Assembly (NCBI GenBank): GCA_036497895.1
Contig: DASXIR010000234.1
Location: 1-28,217, forward strand
Origin: CAVQFC01 sp036497895
GTDB taxonomy: Bacteria > Acidobacteriota > Vicinamibacteria > Vicinamibacterales > CAVVIG01
Direction: 5' to 3'
Length of the DNA stretch: 28,217 nucleotides
Shown piece after piece: positions 5,707 through 13,158 of the stretch (positions are counted from its first letter, which is position 1; every line of letters starts with the position of its first letter). The notes under the pieces were generated by a model that saw nothing but the letters and a program-made list of their open reading frames with translations, was not told the DNA's origin and made no database searches. Both the position numbers and the translations under genes were made by a program.

Positions 5707-7830
5707 ATGCGTCTAGTCATATCCTGGCTGCGTGAATTCGTCGACATCAAGGCGTCGGCGGAAGAAATCGCCGAGACGGTCTCGTTGCGCGGCTTCGAGG
5801 TCGCCGCGATCGAACCGCTCGGAGCAGACGATGCGGTGATTGATTTCGAGGTGACGGCAAACCGGCCTGACTGCCTGAGCGTGATCGGTCTGGCGCGCGA
5901 GGTCGCGACCGCGTTCGACCTGCCGCTGACGCTGCCGTCGGCGGAAGGGGGCGCGCGAATCCGTCTCGCCGCCGTTCCTGTCGGGAAGTCGGACCGCATC
6001 ACAGTGTCGATCGACGACGGCGAGCTGTGTCCGCGCTACGCCGTGGCCGTCGCCGAAGTGAAGGTCGGTCCATCGCCGGCGTGGCTGGCCGCGCGCCTGC
6101 AGGCGGCCGGCGTCCGGCCGATCAGCTCGATCGTCGACGTCACCAACTACGTCAACCTCGAGCTCGGTCAGCCGATGCACGCCTTCGATCTCACGAAGCT
6201 CGCAGGCAGCGAGATCCACGCGCGGAGGGCGCGGGCAGGCGAAACGATCACGACGCTCGATGGCGTGAAGCGCACGCTCGACGCCGAGATGCTGGTCATC
6301 GCCGACCGCGATCGCGCCCAGGCCGTCGCCGGCGTCATCGGCGGTGCCGACTCCGAAGTCTCGGCGACCACGACCATGGTCGCGTTCGAAAGCGCATATT
6401 TCAAGCCCGCGTCGGTGCGCCGAACGAGCAAGCGGCTCGGGCTCAAGACCGAGGCCTCGGCGCGCTTCGAGCGCGGCGGCGACCCCAACGCGCAGGTCGT
6501 CGCCTTGCAGCGGGCGGTCGCGCTCATGGAACAGATCAACACCGGCTGCGCCATCGGCGCAATCGTTGACTGCAAGTCGAGTGAGACGACGCCGAGGCAC
6601 CTGCGTCTGCGCCGCAATCGGCTCACGGGCCTGCTTGGCGCCATCGTGCCCGACGTCGAGGTCGAGCGAATCCTGCGCGGCCTCGGACTCGCCGTGTCGA
6701 GTGCTCCCGACGGCTGGCAGGTGACCGCACCAACTTTTCGCGTCGATCTCTTGCGCGAGGTCGATCTGATCGAGGAGGTCGGACGCCACTACGGCTTCGA
6801 CAAGCTGCCCGCGGCGTTCCCGCCGGTGACCCGGGCGGCGCCCCCGCCCGACCCTCGCGTCGGCCGCGATCAGCTGGTGCGACGAGCGTTGACCGCGGCG
6901 GGACTGTCCGAGGCCGTCACCTTCGGGTTCATCGAAGCGAAAGCGATCGATGTATTCAGGGGAAGACAGCGATCGCCGGATCCGCAGGGCGGTGAGGTCG
7001 TTGGGGCTGACACGTTCGAAAACGTCTTGACGATCGCGAACCCGCTCTCCGCCAAGTTCGATACGCTGCGGCCGTCGCTGTTGCCCGGCCTGGTGGACGC
7101 GGTCGCCCACAATCGTCGCCACGGCCGGCGCGACGTGCGCCTGTTCGAAATCGGCGCGCGTTTCACCACCTCGACCGAGCGCCGCAGCCTGGGGATGGCC
7201 TGGACCGGTGCCACCAGTGCCCATTGGTCGGGCGGCGCGCGTGACGTGGACTTCTTCGACGTCAAAGGACTGGTCGAGCAGGTCTGCACGATCCTCGGCG
7301 TGCGTGTTCGCACCGAGCCAATCGTGGCGCCATTCCTGGTGCCCGGCCAGTGCGCCGCGGTCATCGTCGCGGATGGACCTGAGCGTGGCGCGGTGGTCGG
7401 ATTGACCGGGCAGCTGTCGCCGGCGGTCGCGGATGCGCGCGGGTTGCCCCGCCAGGATCGCGTCATGATGGCCGAGCTCGACCTCGACCATCTCTCCAAA
7501 GCGCGCGCGGCCGGAAGCGATGCCATTGTTCCGCTGGCGCGTTATCCATTTGTCGTGCGCGATCTGTCGATTGTGGTTGCCGATACCTTGCCTGCCGAAA
7601 TCATTCGTGACACCATTCAGGCGTCTGGACGCGATCTGCCCGCGCCGCTCGCGTCCGTGGGATTTTTCGCTCGCTACCACGGCAAGGGCGTGCCCGAAGG
7701 AGCCGTCAGTATCTCAGTGCGGCTGACGTTCCAGGCGGCCGATCGCACGCTGACCGACGTCGAGGTGCAGCACAGCGTCGAAACAATCCTTGCCGCGCTG
7801 GTTCGCGAGCACGGGGCAATACAGAAATAA
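5707..7830 (+). CDS. pheT: Phenylalanine--tRNA ligase beta subunit lacking the EMAP-like tRNA-binding domain
   Basis: Beta subunit of PheRS, 707 aa against about 795 aa in E. coli. The N-terminus MRLVISWLREFVDI is typical, but after GFEVAAIEPLG the sequence jumps straight to VIDFEVTANRPDCLSVIGLAREV; the roughly 100-residue tRNA-binding (EMAPII/OB) domain normally between these is missing. The B3/B4 editing region (VDVTNYVNLELGQPMHAFD, then EASARFERGGDPN), the B5 domain, the catalytic-like core and the C-terminal anticodon-binding FDX-ACB domain (ARYPFVVRDLSIVV onward) are present. So charging and proofreading are probably intact while this accessory tRNA-capture domain is lost. Directly downstream of pheS. 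Confidence 0.96.
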   Translation: MRLVISWLREFVDIKASAEEIAETVSLRGFEVAAIEPLGADDAVIDFEVTANRPDCLSVIGLAREVATAFDLPLTLPSAEGGARIRLAAVPVGKSDRITVSIDDGELCPRYAVAVAEVKVGPSPAWLAARLQAAGVRPISSIVDVTNYVNLELGQPMHAFDLTKLAGSEIHARRARAGETITTLDGVKRTLDAEMLVIADRDRAQAVAGVIGGADSEVSATTTMVAFESAYFKPASVRRTSKRLGLKTEASARFERGGDPNAQVVALQRAVALMEQINTGCAIGAIVDCKSSETTPRHLRLRRNRLTGLLGAIVPDVEVERILRGLGLAVSSAPDGWQVTAPTFRVDLLREVDLIEEVGRHYGFDKLPAAFPPVTRAAPPPDPRVGRDQLVRRALTAAGLSEAVTFGFIEAKAIDVFRGRQRSPDPQGGEVVGADTFENVLTIANPLSAKFDTLRPSLLPGLVDAVAHNRRHGRRDVRLFEIGARFTTSTERRSLGMAWTGATSAHWSGGARDVDFFDVKGLVEQVCTILGVRVRTEPIVAPFLVPGQCAAVIVADGPERGAVVGLTGQLSPAVADARGLPRQDRVMMAELDLDHLSKARAAGSDAIVPLARYPFVVRDLSIVVADTLPAEIIRDTIQASGRDLPAPLASVGFFARYHGKGVPEGAVSISVRLTFQAADRTLTDVEVQHSVETILAALVREHGAIQK

Positions 7831-7856
7831 TTTCAATCAGATCTGGTGAGGCAGTT

Positions 7857-8135
7857 ATGGCGAAAGCAGCAGTGCGCAGCGTGGACCTCGAGCCGATCGA
7901 TCGACTCGAAGAGAAGATCAAGCTGCTGGTCGGGATGGTCGAGCGGCTCAAATCAGAGCAGACGCGTGCCGCCGAAGAGAATCAGCGGCTGTCGCGCGAT
8001 ATCGATTCGATGCGGGCGCAGCTCGCGAGCAGCGACGGCGTGGCCACGGAGCTGTCGACGCTGAAGGAAGAACGCGATGTCATCCGGACGCGTGTGACCG
8101 ACATGCTCGAGCAGCTGGAAGCGCTCAGTTTGTAA
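7857..8135 (+). CDS. ZapB-like coiled-coil cell division protein
   Basis: A small 92-aa protein that is almost entirely a predicted coiled coil from residue about 12: heptad-like leucines and charged residues in DRLEEKIKLLVGMVERLKSE and later segments, ending LEQLEALSL. Its size, composition and position 1 nt before zapA support a ZapB-like role in organising the Z-ring with ZapA, by analogy; sequence identity alone is weak for such proteins. TGAGG (7847-7851) lies 5 nt before the ATG. An alternative is a generic coiled-coil protein of unknown partner. Confidence 0.8.
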   Translation: MAKAAVRSVDLEPIDRLEEKIKLLVGMVERLKSEQTRAAEENQRLSRDIDSMRAQLASSDGVATELSTLKEERDVIRTRVTDMLEQLEALSL

Positions 8136-8136
8136 C

Positions 8137-8427
8137 ATGAGCGACGCCGGCCCGGTCATCCCGGTCGAGATTCACGGGCAGCGGTATCCGATCCGCAGCA
8201 CGCTGGATCCGGAATACGTGGCGCTGCTGGCGAGCTACGTGGACGGCAAGATGCGTGCGGCGGCCGATACGACGGCGACCGGGGACTCGCTGCGGCTGGC
8301 GGTGCTGGCCGCACTCAATATCGCCGACGAGTTGCTCCGCTGTCGAGAGATCACCCGCGCGCGCGCCGGAGAACTGGCGGAACGGGCAGGCGAACTCGAA
8401 CGCCTCGTCGACCGGGTGCTCCTGTGA
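8137..8427 (+). CDS. zapA: Cell division protein ZapA
   Basis: 96 aa with the ZapA pattern: an N-terminal beta-hairpin (VEIHGQRYPIRSTLDPEYV), then YVDGKMRAAAD and an RLAVLAALNIADELL helix, and a C-terminal coiled coil (about 65-96). ZapA binds FtsZ and bundles protofilaments at the division site. It starts one base after the upstream coiled-coil stop codon, so the two are co-translated. A 6S RNA gene follows, an association known for zapA (ygfE) genes in many bacteria. Confidence 0.93.
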   Translation: MSDAGPVIPVEIHGQRYPIRSTLDPEYVALLASYVDGKMRAAADTTATGDSLRLAVLAALNIADELLRCREITRARAGELAERAGELERLVDRVLL

Positions 8428-8443
8428 TTCACGGGGCGCGCCC

Positions 8444-8472
8444 TTGAACCGCGGACCTCGAACCTATAGGAT
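8444..8472 (+). promoter_or_regulatory. Candidate sigma-70 promoter of 6S RNA
   Basis: TTGAAC (8444-8449) and TAGGAT (8467-8472) are 17 nt apart and would start transcription about 10 nt before the 6S closing stem; TATAGG at 8465 is an alternative -10. The segment is itself built of three 7-nt units ending in ACC (TTGAACC, GCGGACC, TCGAACC). Confidence 0.45.
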
Positions 8473-8488
8473 CGTTGTCAGATTTGAG

Positions 8489-8665
8489 TTCCCTGCTTTG
8501 CGCGTGATGGCGGTAGGCTCGTTGAGCCAATGTTTACCCAAGTGAGTCGCGACGCCGCGTGGTGTGCATGCCTCTGCAACGAGGAAGCCTGAAGCGCGGC
8601 TTGTTTGAGCGGTTCCACCTGCTTTAGCAGGTTCATCGTCCTCCCCACACGGCAAAGCGGGGTTG
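8489..8665 (+). ncRNA. ssrS: 6S RNA
   Basis: Recognised from family-specific sequence and structure. A closing stem pairs CCCTGCTTTGC-type sequence (8491-8501) with GCAAAGCGGGG (8652-8662). Then come TTGAGCC near 8522, GTGGTGTGCATGCCTC (8559-8574) forming CCTC-TGCAAC-GAGG, the GAGGAAGCC segment (8581-8589), and a terminal hairpin ACCTGC-TTTA-GCAGGT (8617-8632). These match the order of elements in E. coli 6S RNA, including the GAGCC and GCATGC-TC...GAG-AAGCC blocks. 6S RNA mimics an open promoter, sequesters the housekeeping RNA polymerase in stationary phase and templates pRNA. Position immediately after zapA supports the call. Exact ends are estimated. Confidence 0.88.
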
Positions 8666-8698
8666 TTCTTTCGTATCCCTCCATCACTTCTATTGCAG

Positions 8699-8713
8699 GC
8701 GGGGCTTCCCCGC
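8699..8713 (+). promoter_or_regulatory. GC-rich hairpin in the 6S-rny interval
   Basis: GCGGGG-CTT-CCCCGC is a perfect 6-bp stem with a 3-nt loop between the 6S RNA and rny. No T tract follows, so it is not a standard intrinsic terminator. It could border the 6S 3' end or lie in the rny leader. The rest of the 8666-8772 interval shows nothing recognisable except the rny Shine-Dalgarno. Confidence 0.35.
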
Positions 8714-8772
8714 GCGCGGCGCCGGCCCAGCACTGACGGGGATTGACCCCGACGAGGGAAAGGACGTCACGC

Positions 8773-10350
8773 GTGTCGCCAGTGTACGCATCGGTCATCG
8801 TCGCCGCCGTGGTCGCGGGAGTGGTGTGTGCCGCCGCGTTCGTGGTGTGGATCGCGAACCGCAAGCGAATCGCCGCCGAAACCGTCGGCCGCGCCGAAGA
8901 ACAGGCGCTCCGGATCATCAAGGACGCCGACCGCGACGCCGAGACTCGCCGCAAGGAGTCGCTGCTCGACGCCAAGGAAAAGGCGCACGAGATCCTCATG
9001 GAGGCCGAGCGCCAGGCGCGGCAGGATCGCCAGCAGGCGGCCTCCACCGAGCAGGCGCTGCAGCGGCGAGAGGCTGCCGCCGCCGAGCGGCAGGCCGCCG
9101 TCGATCGCCTCGAAACCGAGCTCAATGGCCGCGACCGCCTCCTCGCGGCGCGCGAACAGTCCTCTGCCGCGGCCGCTGCGAAATACGAAGCGCTGGTCGC
9201 ACATCAGAAGCACGAGCTCGAGCGCGTTGCAGGGCTGACTGCCGACGAGGCCAAGGAACTCCTCATCAAGCAGATCGAGGGCGAGGCGCGCCACGATTCG
9301 GCCAACCTGCTGAAACGGCTCGACGCGGAGGCGCGCGAGACCGCCGTCGACCGCGCCAAGCAATACATCACTGAAGCCATCCAGCGCTGCGGCGCCGAGC
9401 ACGCCATCGAGACCACCGTGTCGGTGGTCGATTTGCCGAGCGATGATCTCAAGGGCCGCATCATCGGCCGTGAGGGCCGCAACATCCGGGCGCTCGAGCT
9501 GGCGACCGGCGTGGACCTGATCGTCGACGACACACCCGGCGCCATCATCCTGTCCGGCTTCGATCCGTACCGGCGCGCCATCGCCAAGGAATCGATCGAG
9601 CGCTTGATTGCGGACGGCCGCATCCATCCGGCCCGGATCGAGGAAGTGGTAGCGAAGGTGAAGGAGGAAACCGACGACGCGATGCGGAAAGAAGGTGCGG
9701 CAGTCGCCTTCGACCTCGGACTGCACGATCTGCATCCGGAGATTCACCGGCTGATGGGGCGGCTGAAGTACCGCACCAGTTACGGTCAGAACGTGCTGTC
9801 GCACTCGGCCGAGGTGGCGCGTCTGGCCGGGATCATGGCGCGAGAAGTCGGGCTGGATGCGCATGTCGCGGTGCGGGCAGCGTTCGTGCATGACATCGGC
9901 AAGGCGATCGATCGCGAAATGGAGGGCACCCACCTGACGATCGGCATCGATTTCCTGCGCAAACACGGCGAGAGCGAAGCCGTGGTGATGGCGATGGCGG
10001 CGCATCACATGGACATCGACTGGCCGTCGCTCGAAGCGATGATCGTCCAGGCTGCCGACGCCATCTCGGCGGCTCGTCCCGGCGCGCGCCGCGACATCCT
10101 CGAGTCGTACGTCAAGCGGCTCGAAAAGCTCGAGGGCATCGCCGACTCCTTCAAGGGCGTCTCCAAGTCGTTCGCCCTCCAGGCCGGCCGCGAAATCCGG
10201 ATCATGGTCGAGAGCGAGAAGATTTCCGATGAGGAAGCGGTCTGGCTGTCGAAGGACATCGCTCGCCGCATCGAGAACGAGCTCGAATATCCGGGCCAGA
10301 TCAAGGTGACGGTGATTCGCGAAACCCGAGCCACCGACTACGCGAAGTGA
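8773..10350 (+). CDS. rny: Ribonuclease Y
   Basis: Membrane-anchored endoribonuclease that initiates mRNA decay, 525 aa. Order: one N-terminal membrane helix (about 6-30, VIVAAVVAGVVCAAAFVVWI), a long charged coiled coil (about 35-190), a KH RNA-binding domain with GRIIGREGRN (about 227-236), and an HD phosphohydrolase domain with the metal-binding pair in FVHDIGKAID (His373-Asp374) and AHHMDIDWPS. GTG 8773 is chosen because GGGAAAGGA (8756-8764) lies 8 nt upstream; an in-frame TTG at 8743 would add 10 residues. The last 4 nt (GTGA) overlap the thiL start. Confidence 0.97.
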   Translation: MSPVYASVIVAAVVAGVVCAAAFVVWIANRKRIAAETVGRAEEQALRIIKDADRDAETRRKESLLDAKEKAHEILMEAERQARQDRQQAASTEQALQRREAAAAERQAAVDRLETELNGRDRLLAAREQSSAAAAAKYEALVAHQKHELERVAGLTADEAKELLIKQIEGEARHDSANLLKRLDAEARETAVDRAKQYITEAIQRCGAEHAIETTVSVVDLPSDDLKGRIIGREGRNIRALELATGVDLIVDDTPGAIILSGFDPYRRAIAKESIERLIADGRIHPARIEEVVAKVKEETDDAMRKEGAAVAFDLGLHDLHPEIHRLMGRLKYRTSYGQNVLSHSAEVARLAGIMAREVGLDAHVAVRAAFVHDIGKAIDREMEGTHLTIGIDFLRKHGESEAVVMAMAAHHMDIDWPSLEAMIVQAADAISAARPGARRDILESYVKRLEKLEGIADSFKGVSKSFALQAGREIRIMVESEKISDEEAVWLSKDIARRIENELEYPGQIKVTVIRETRATDYAK

Positions 10351-11396
10351 TCATCTCCGACTGTTCCGAGCGAGAGCTCGTCGCGCGCATCCAACGCCAG
10401 CTCGCCCCGCCACCCGACTGGCTGCTGGTCGGCATCGGCGACGATGGGGCGGTGGTCGAGCCGGAGCGGAACCGCGTGGAGGTGCTCACCGTGGACGCGA
10501 TCGTCGAGGGCGTGCATTTCGACCGTCGGTTCGTACCGCCCGACGCCATCGGCCATCGCGCGCTGGCGGTAAACCTGAGCGACCTGGCGGCGATGGGGGC
10601 GGCGCCGCGCCTCGCGCTGCTCTCGATGGTGCTGCCACCGGATCTGCCGCTCGACGATTTCGATCGCATCATCGAAGGGTTCGCCAGCCTGGCGGCGAAA
10701 TACCGGCTGCACGTGGCCGGCGGGAACCTGACGCGCTCGCCGGGCCCGCTGGTGATCGACGTCACGGCCGTCGGAACGGTGAAGCGGCGGCAGGCGCTGA
10801 CACGCACGGGAGCACAGGCTGGGGACGACCTCTACGTCACCGGCCCGATCGGTTCGGCCGCGGCCGGACTGATGCTGCTGCGCGACCGAAGCGCCGCCGG
10901 AGCCGCCGTTGACGCCGGTCAACCGACCGGAGACGGACCATCGCCGGCTGATGATTGCCGACTGACAACTGCCTATCTGCGTCCCGAGCCGCGCGTCCGA
11001 CTCGGCATGCTGCTGTCGCGCAATCGCGCTGCGTCAGCCTGCGTGGACCTCAGCGACGGACTCGCGGATGCAGTCCATCGAATCGCCGAAGCCAGCGGCG
11101 TGGGTGCCACGATCGACGCCGACGCCTTACCGATCGAAGGCAGTGCGCGCGCGTGTTTCGATGCGCGCGGCATCGACGCTGTCACCGGAGCGCTCACCGC
11201 GGGCGACGACTACCAACTGCTGCTCGCGGTCAGGCCGCGGGCGCATCGACGCCTCAGCGCCGCCGCGCACCTGGCCGGCGCGGTGCTGACCCGTATCGGC
11301 CGCTGCCAACGCGAGCCGGACGTCCTCCTTCAGCGTTCCGCCGGCGCCGCTGTCGATCGCACGCCGCTGCCGCAGGGGTACAGCCACTTTCGATGA
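10347..11396 (+). CDS. thiL: Thiamine-monophosphate kinase
   Basis: ATP-dependent kinase making thiamine diphosphate from thiamine monophosphate; 349 aa of the PurM/AIRS-like fold. Visible motifs: GIGDDGAVV (about 29-37), the Mg/ATP-binding VLTVDAIVEGVHF, HRALAVNLSDLAAMGA, GGNLTRSPGPLVIDVTAVG, DDLYVTGPIG, and in the C-domain LRPEPRVRLG, DLSDGLADA and GDDYQLLLAV. GTG start overlaps the rny stop in GTGA. A low-conservation insertion (about residues 178-205) between LLRD and YLRPEPRV makes it longer than usual; its DNA (about 10938-10972) has 7-nt periodic words resembling the intergenic cassettes. It ends overlapping the next gene in ATGA. Confidence 0.95.
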   Translation: MIISDCSERELVARIQRQLAPPPDWLLVGIGDDGAVVEPERNRVEVLTVDAIVEGVHFDRRFVPPDAIGHRALAVNLSDLAAMGAAPRLALLSMVLPPDLPLDDFDRIIEGFASLAAKYRLHVAGGNLTRSPGPLVIDVTAVGTVKRRQALTRTGAQAGDDLYVTGPIGSAAAGLMLLRDRSAAGAAVDAGQPTGDGPSPADDCRLTTAYLRPEPRVRLGMLLSRNRAASACVDLSDGLADAVHRIAEASGVGATIDADALPIEGSARACFDARGIDAVTGALTAGDDYQLLLAVRPRAHRRLSAAAHLAGAVLTRIGRCQREPDVLLQRSAGAAVDRTPLPQGYSHFR

Positions 11397-11899
11397 TTCA
11401 GATCACGAAGAGCATCATTCGTCGATGGCTTGACGCGCTCCTGCACGTCGACGACACGCCTGAGCGAACCTCGGCCGCTTTCGCGCTCGGTGTCTTTTTC
11501 GGCTTCTCGCCTTTCCTCGGCCTGCACACGCTGCTGGCGTTGATGTTCGCGTTTCTCCTGAACTTCAATCGCGTGGCGGTGCTGCTCGGCGTGTATTCGA
11601 ACCTGCCGTGGATTATCGGTCCGTACTACGCCATCGTCACCATGGGCGGCGCGAAAGTTCTGCACTACAAACTGCCGCCTGGCTTCAAGGGACAGATCGC
11701 GTCGCTGTTCGACGATTCTGCATTTCATAGCGCGTTCTGGCACAACCTGATCACGATTCTGAAGCCGCTGCTGCTGCCGTACGCCGTCGGATCCACTCTC
11801 GGTGCGCTCGTGATGTCAGCCATTGCCTATCCGCTCGCCCTGGCATTCGTGACAAGCCGGCGTCGGATCCATGACATCATGCAGCAGCACCACAAATGA
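11393..11899 (+). CDS. DUF2062 membrane protein
   Basis: 168 aa with the DUF2062 signature: RTSAAFALGVFFGFSPFLGLHTLLALMFAFLLNFN, then NLPWIIGPYYAIV and C-terminal hydrophobic helices (about 115-155). Three to four membrane segments are likely. The molecular function of the family is unknown. The ATG at 11393 overlaps the thiL stop in ATGA, and its own stop overlaps the next start in the same way, indicating tight translational coupling. Confidence 0.9.
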   Translation: MIQITKSIIRRWLDALLHVDDTPERTSAAFALGVFFGFSPFLGLHTLLALMFAFLLNFNRVAVLLGVYSNLPWIIGPYYAIVTMGGAKVLHYKLPPGFKGQIASLFDDSAFHSAFWHNLITILKPLLLPYAVGSTLGALVMSAIAYPLALAFVTSRRRIHDIMQQHHK

Positions 11900-12447
11900 T
11901 CATTTCCGGCTCCTTCTGGCGGAAGACGATCGTCACGGTCGTGGCCGCCATCGGTTTCGCCTCGCTGTTCGAGACCACGATCCTGGACTCGAAATATGCG
12001 GCTCGCCTGGCGACCATGCGCGAAACATCGGCGCTGCCGATGCCCGGATCGCGGGTCGCGTTCAGTGCCACCGCGTACTGCAAAGGCATCATCACTTCCG
12101 CCGGTGTGGCCGTTCAGAGCGGCGTCGCCGCCTCCGATCCCGAGCTGCTGCCGGTGGGTTCTGTCATCGAAATCGACTCGCTGCCTGCGAAATACAACGG
12201 CATCTACACGGTGATGGACACCGGGCCGAGCGTGCAGGGACGGCAGGTCGACCTTTACATGTGGAACTGCAACGAAGCACTCGCGTTTGGCCGGCAACCC
12301 GTGCACCTGACGGTGCTGCGCCTCGGCTGGAACCCCCGAGCCACGACGCCCGGCTTCCTCGATCGATTCTTCAAGAAGAGCGAACCCGCCCCGCTGCCGT
12401 CCCGGCCGCTCCCGCTCGCGATTCCTTCAGCCGGCTCAAAGTCCTGA
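11896..12447 (+). CDS. 3D-domain (Asp-triad) double-psi beta-barrel envelope protein
   Basis: 183 aa. A single N-terminal hydrophobic segment (about 10-27) suggests a membrane anchor or signal. The 3D domain (about 55-145) reads FSATAYCKGIITSAGVAV, GVAASDPELLPVGSVIEI, YTVMDTGPSVQGRQVDLYM and EALAFGRQPVHLTVLRLG, with the conserved Asp residues in ASDP, MDTG and QVDLY. Such domains occur in peptidoglycan lytic enzymes related to MltA and in cell-wall proteins, so a cell-wall role is plausible but the substrate is unknown. The C-terminus is a Pro/Ser-rich tail. Start overlaps the preceding stop (ATGA). Confidence 0.88.
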   Translation: MIISGSFWRKTIVTVVAAIGFASLFETTILDSKYAARLATMRETSALPMPGSRVAFSATAYCKGIITSAGVAVQSGVAASDPELLPVGSVIEIDSLPAKYNGIYTVMDTGPSVQGRQVDLYMWNCNEALAFGRQPVHLTVLRLGWNPRATTPGFLDRFFKKSEPAPLPSRPLPLAIPSAGSKS

Positions 12448-12584
12448 TCGGAGGACCGCATAGAGCGGTATTCGACGGCATGTGGCCGGTTTGCGCCAGT
12501 TCTGCGCTTGCCCTTTGACCCGCCGCCGTGCCGCCGCGCATGGTGTCCCTCACGTCTCGACCTCTCGACACGCGAGGAGGCAGC

Positions 12585-13115
12585 ATGAAGGGAAGACTAT
12601 CCGCAGTAATCGCCATGGCCGCGTTCGTGATTGCGGTGCCCTACTCCGCCGGATTGGGGGCGACACCCGCCGTCGGGTTCACGGGGACCACCATCGTCAT
12701 GGGCACGTTCGTGGAGATCGACGTCTTCAACAAGGTGATCCCGCCTGATTTCTGGAAAAGCTGGGTCAACAGCGACGTCTGGCTGTCGTGGCAGAAGACG
12801 AAGGGCAAGTCGGATCTGTACATCCAGAACAACGCCTGGCAGCCGGGTGGAACCACCGGCTGGCACAGCCACCCCGGGCACAGCCTGATCATCATCACGG
12901 CAGGCACGGTCACCAACTACGAGAGCGACGACCCGCACTGCACGCCGCACGTCTACTCAGCGGGCATGACGCTCGTCGACGAAGGCGGCGACCACAACCA
13001 CAACATCCGCAACGAGGGAGCGGTGGTCGCGGCCGGCTACGCGGTTCAGCTCATCCCGGCTGGCGCGACGCGCCGAATTGACCTGCTGACGGCGCCGCCG
13101 AACTGCGGATTCTGA
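12585..13115 (+). CDS. Secreted cupin-domain protein
   Basis: 176 aa with a signal peptide (MKGRLSAVIAMAAFVIAVPYSAG, cleavage near residue 25). The cupin motif 1 is WHSHPGHSLIIITAGTVTNYE, with His94, His96 and perhaps His99 as metal ligands; motif 2 is the GGDHNHNIRNEG segment. A mononuclear metal-binding beta-barrel in the periplasm is likely; the substrate is unknown. ATG 12585 is chosen because GAGGAGG (12574-12580) is 4 nt upstream and a signal peptide follows; upstream in-frame codons lack these. It is separated from the 3D gene by 137 nt. Confidence 0.85.
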   Translation: MKGRLSAVIAMAAFVIAVPYSAGLGATPAVGFTGTTIVMGTFVEIDVFNKVIPPDFWKSWVNSDVWLSWQKTKGKSDLYIQNNAWQPGGTTGWHSHPGHSLIIITAGTVTNYESDDPHCTPHVYSAGMTLVDEGGDHNHNIRNEGAVVAAGYAVQLIPAGATRRIDLLTAPPNCGF

Positions 13116-13131
13116 TGGAGCGTGACCAGTT

Positions 13132-13158
13132 GAGGTCCGGGCGACGCTCCCGGGCCTC
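13132..13158 (+). terminator. Hairpin between convergent cupin and ABC genes
   Basis: Arms GAGGTCCGGG (13132-13141) and CCCGGGCCTC (13149-13158) form a 10-bp stem with one G-T wobble and a 7-nt loop, just after the cupin gene and touching the stop of the opposing ABC gene. No T tract, so it is a structure-only terminator candidate. Confidence 0.4.

Noticed and set aside
5713..7680. Long - strand frame opposite pheT
   Set aside because: Antisense shadow of pheT caused by GC-rich third codon positions; no family motifs.
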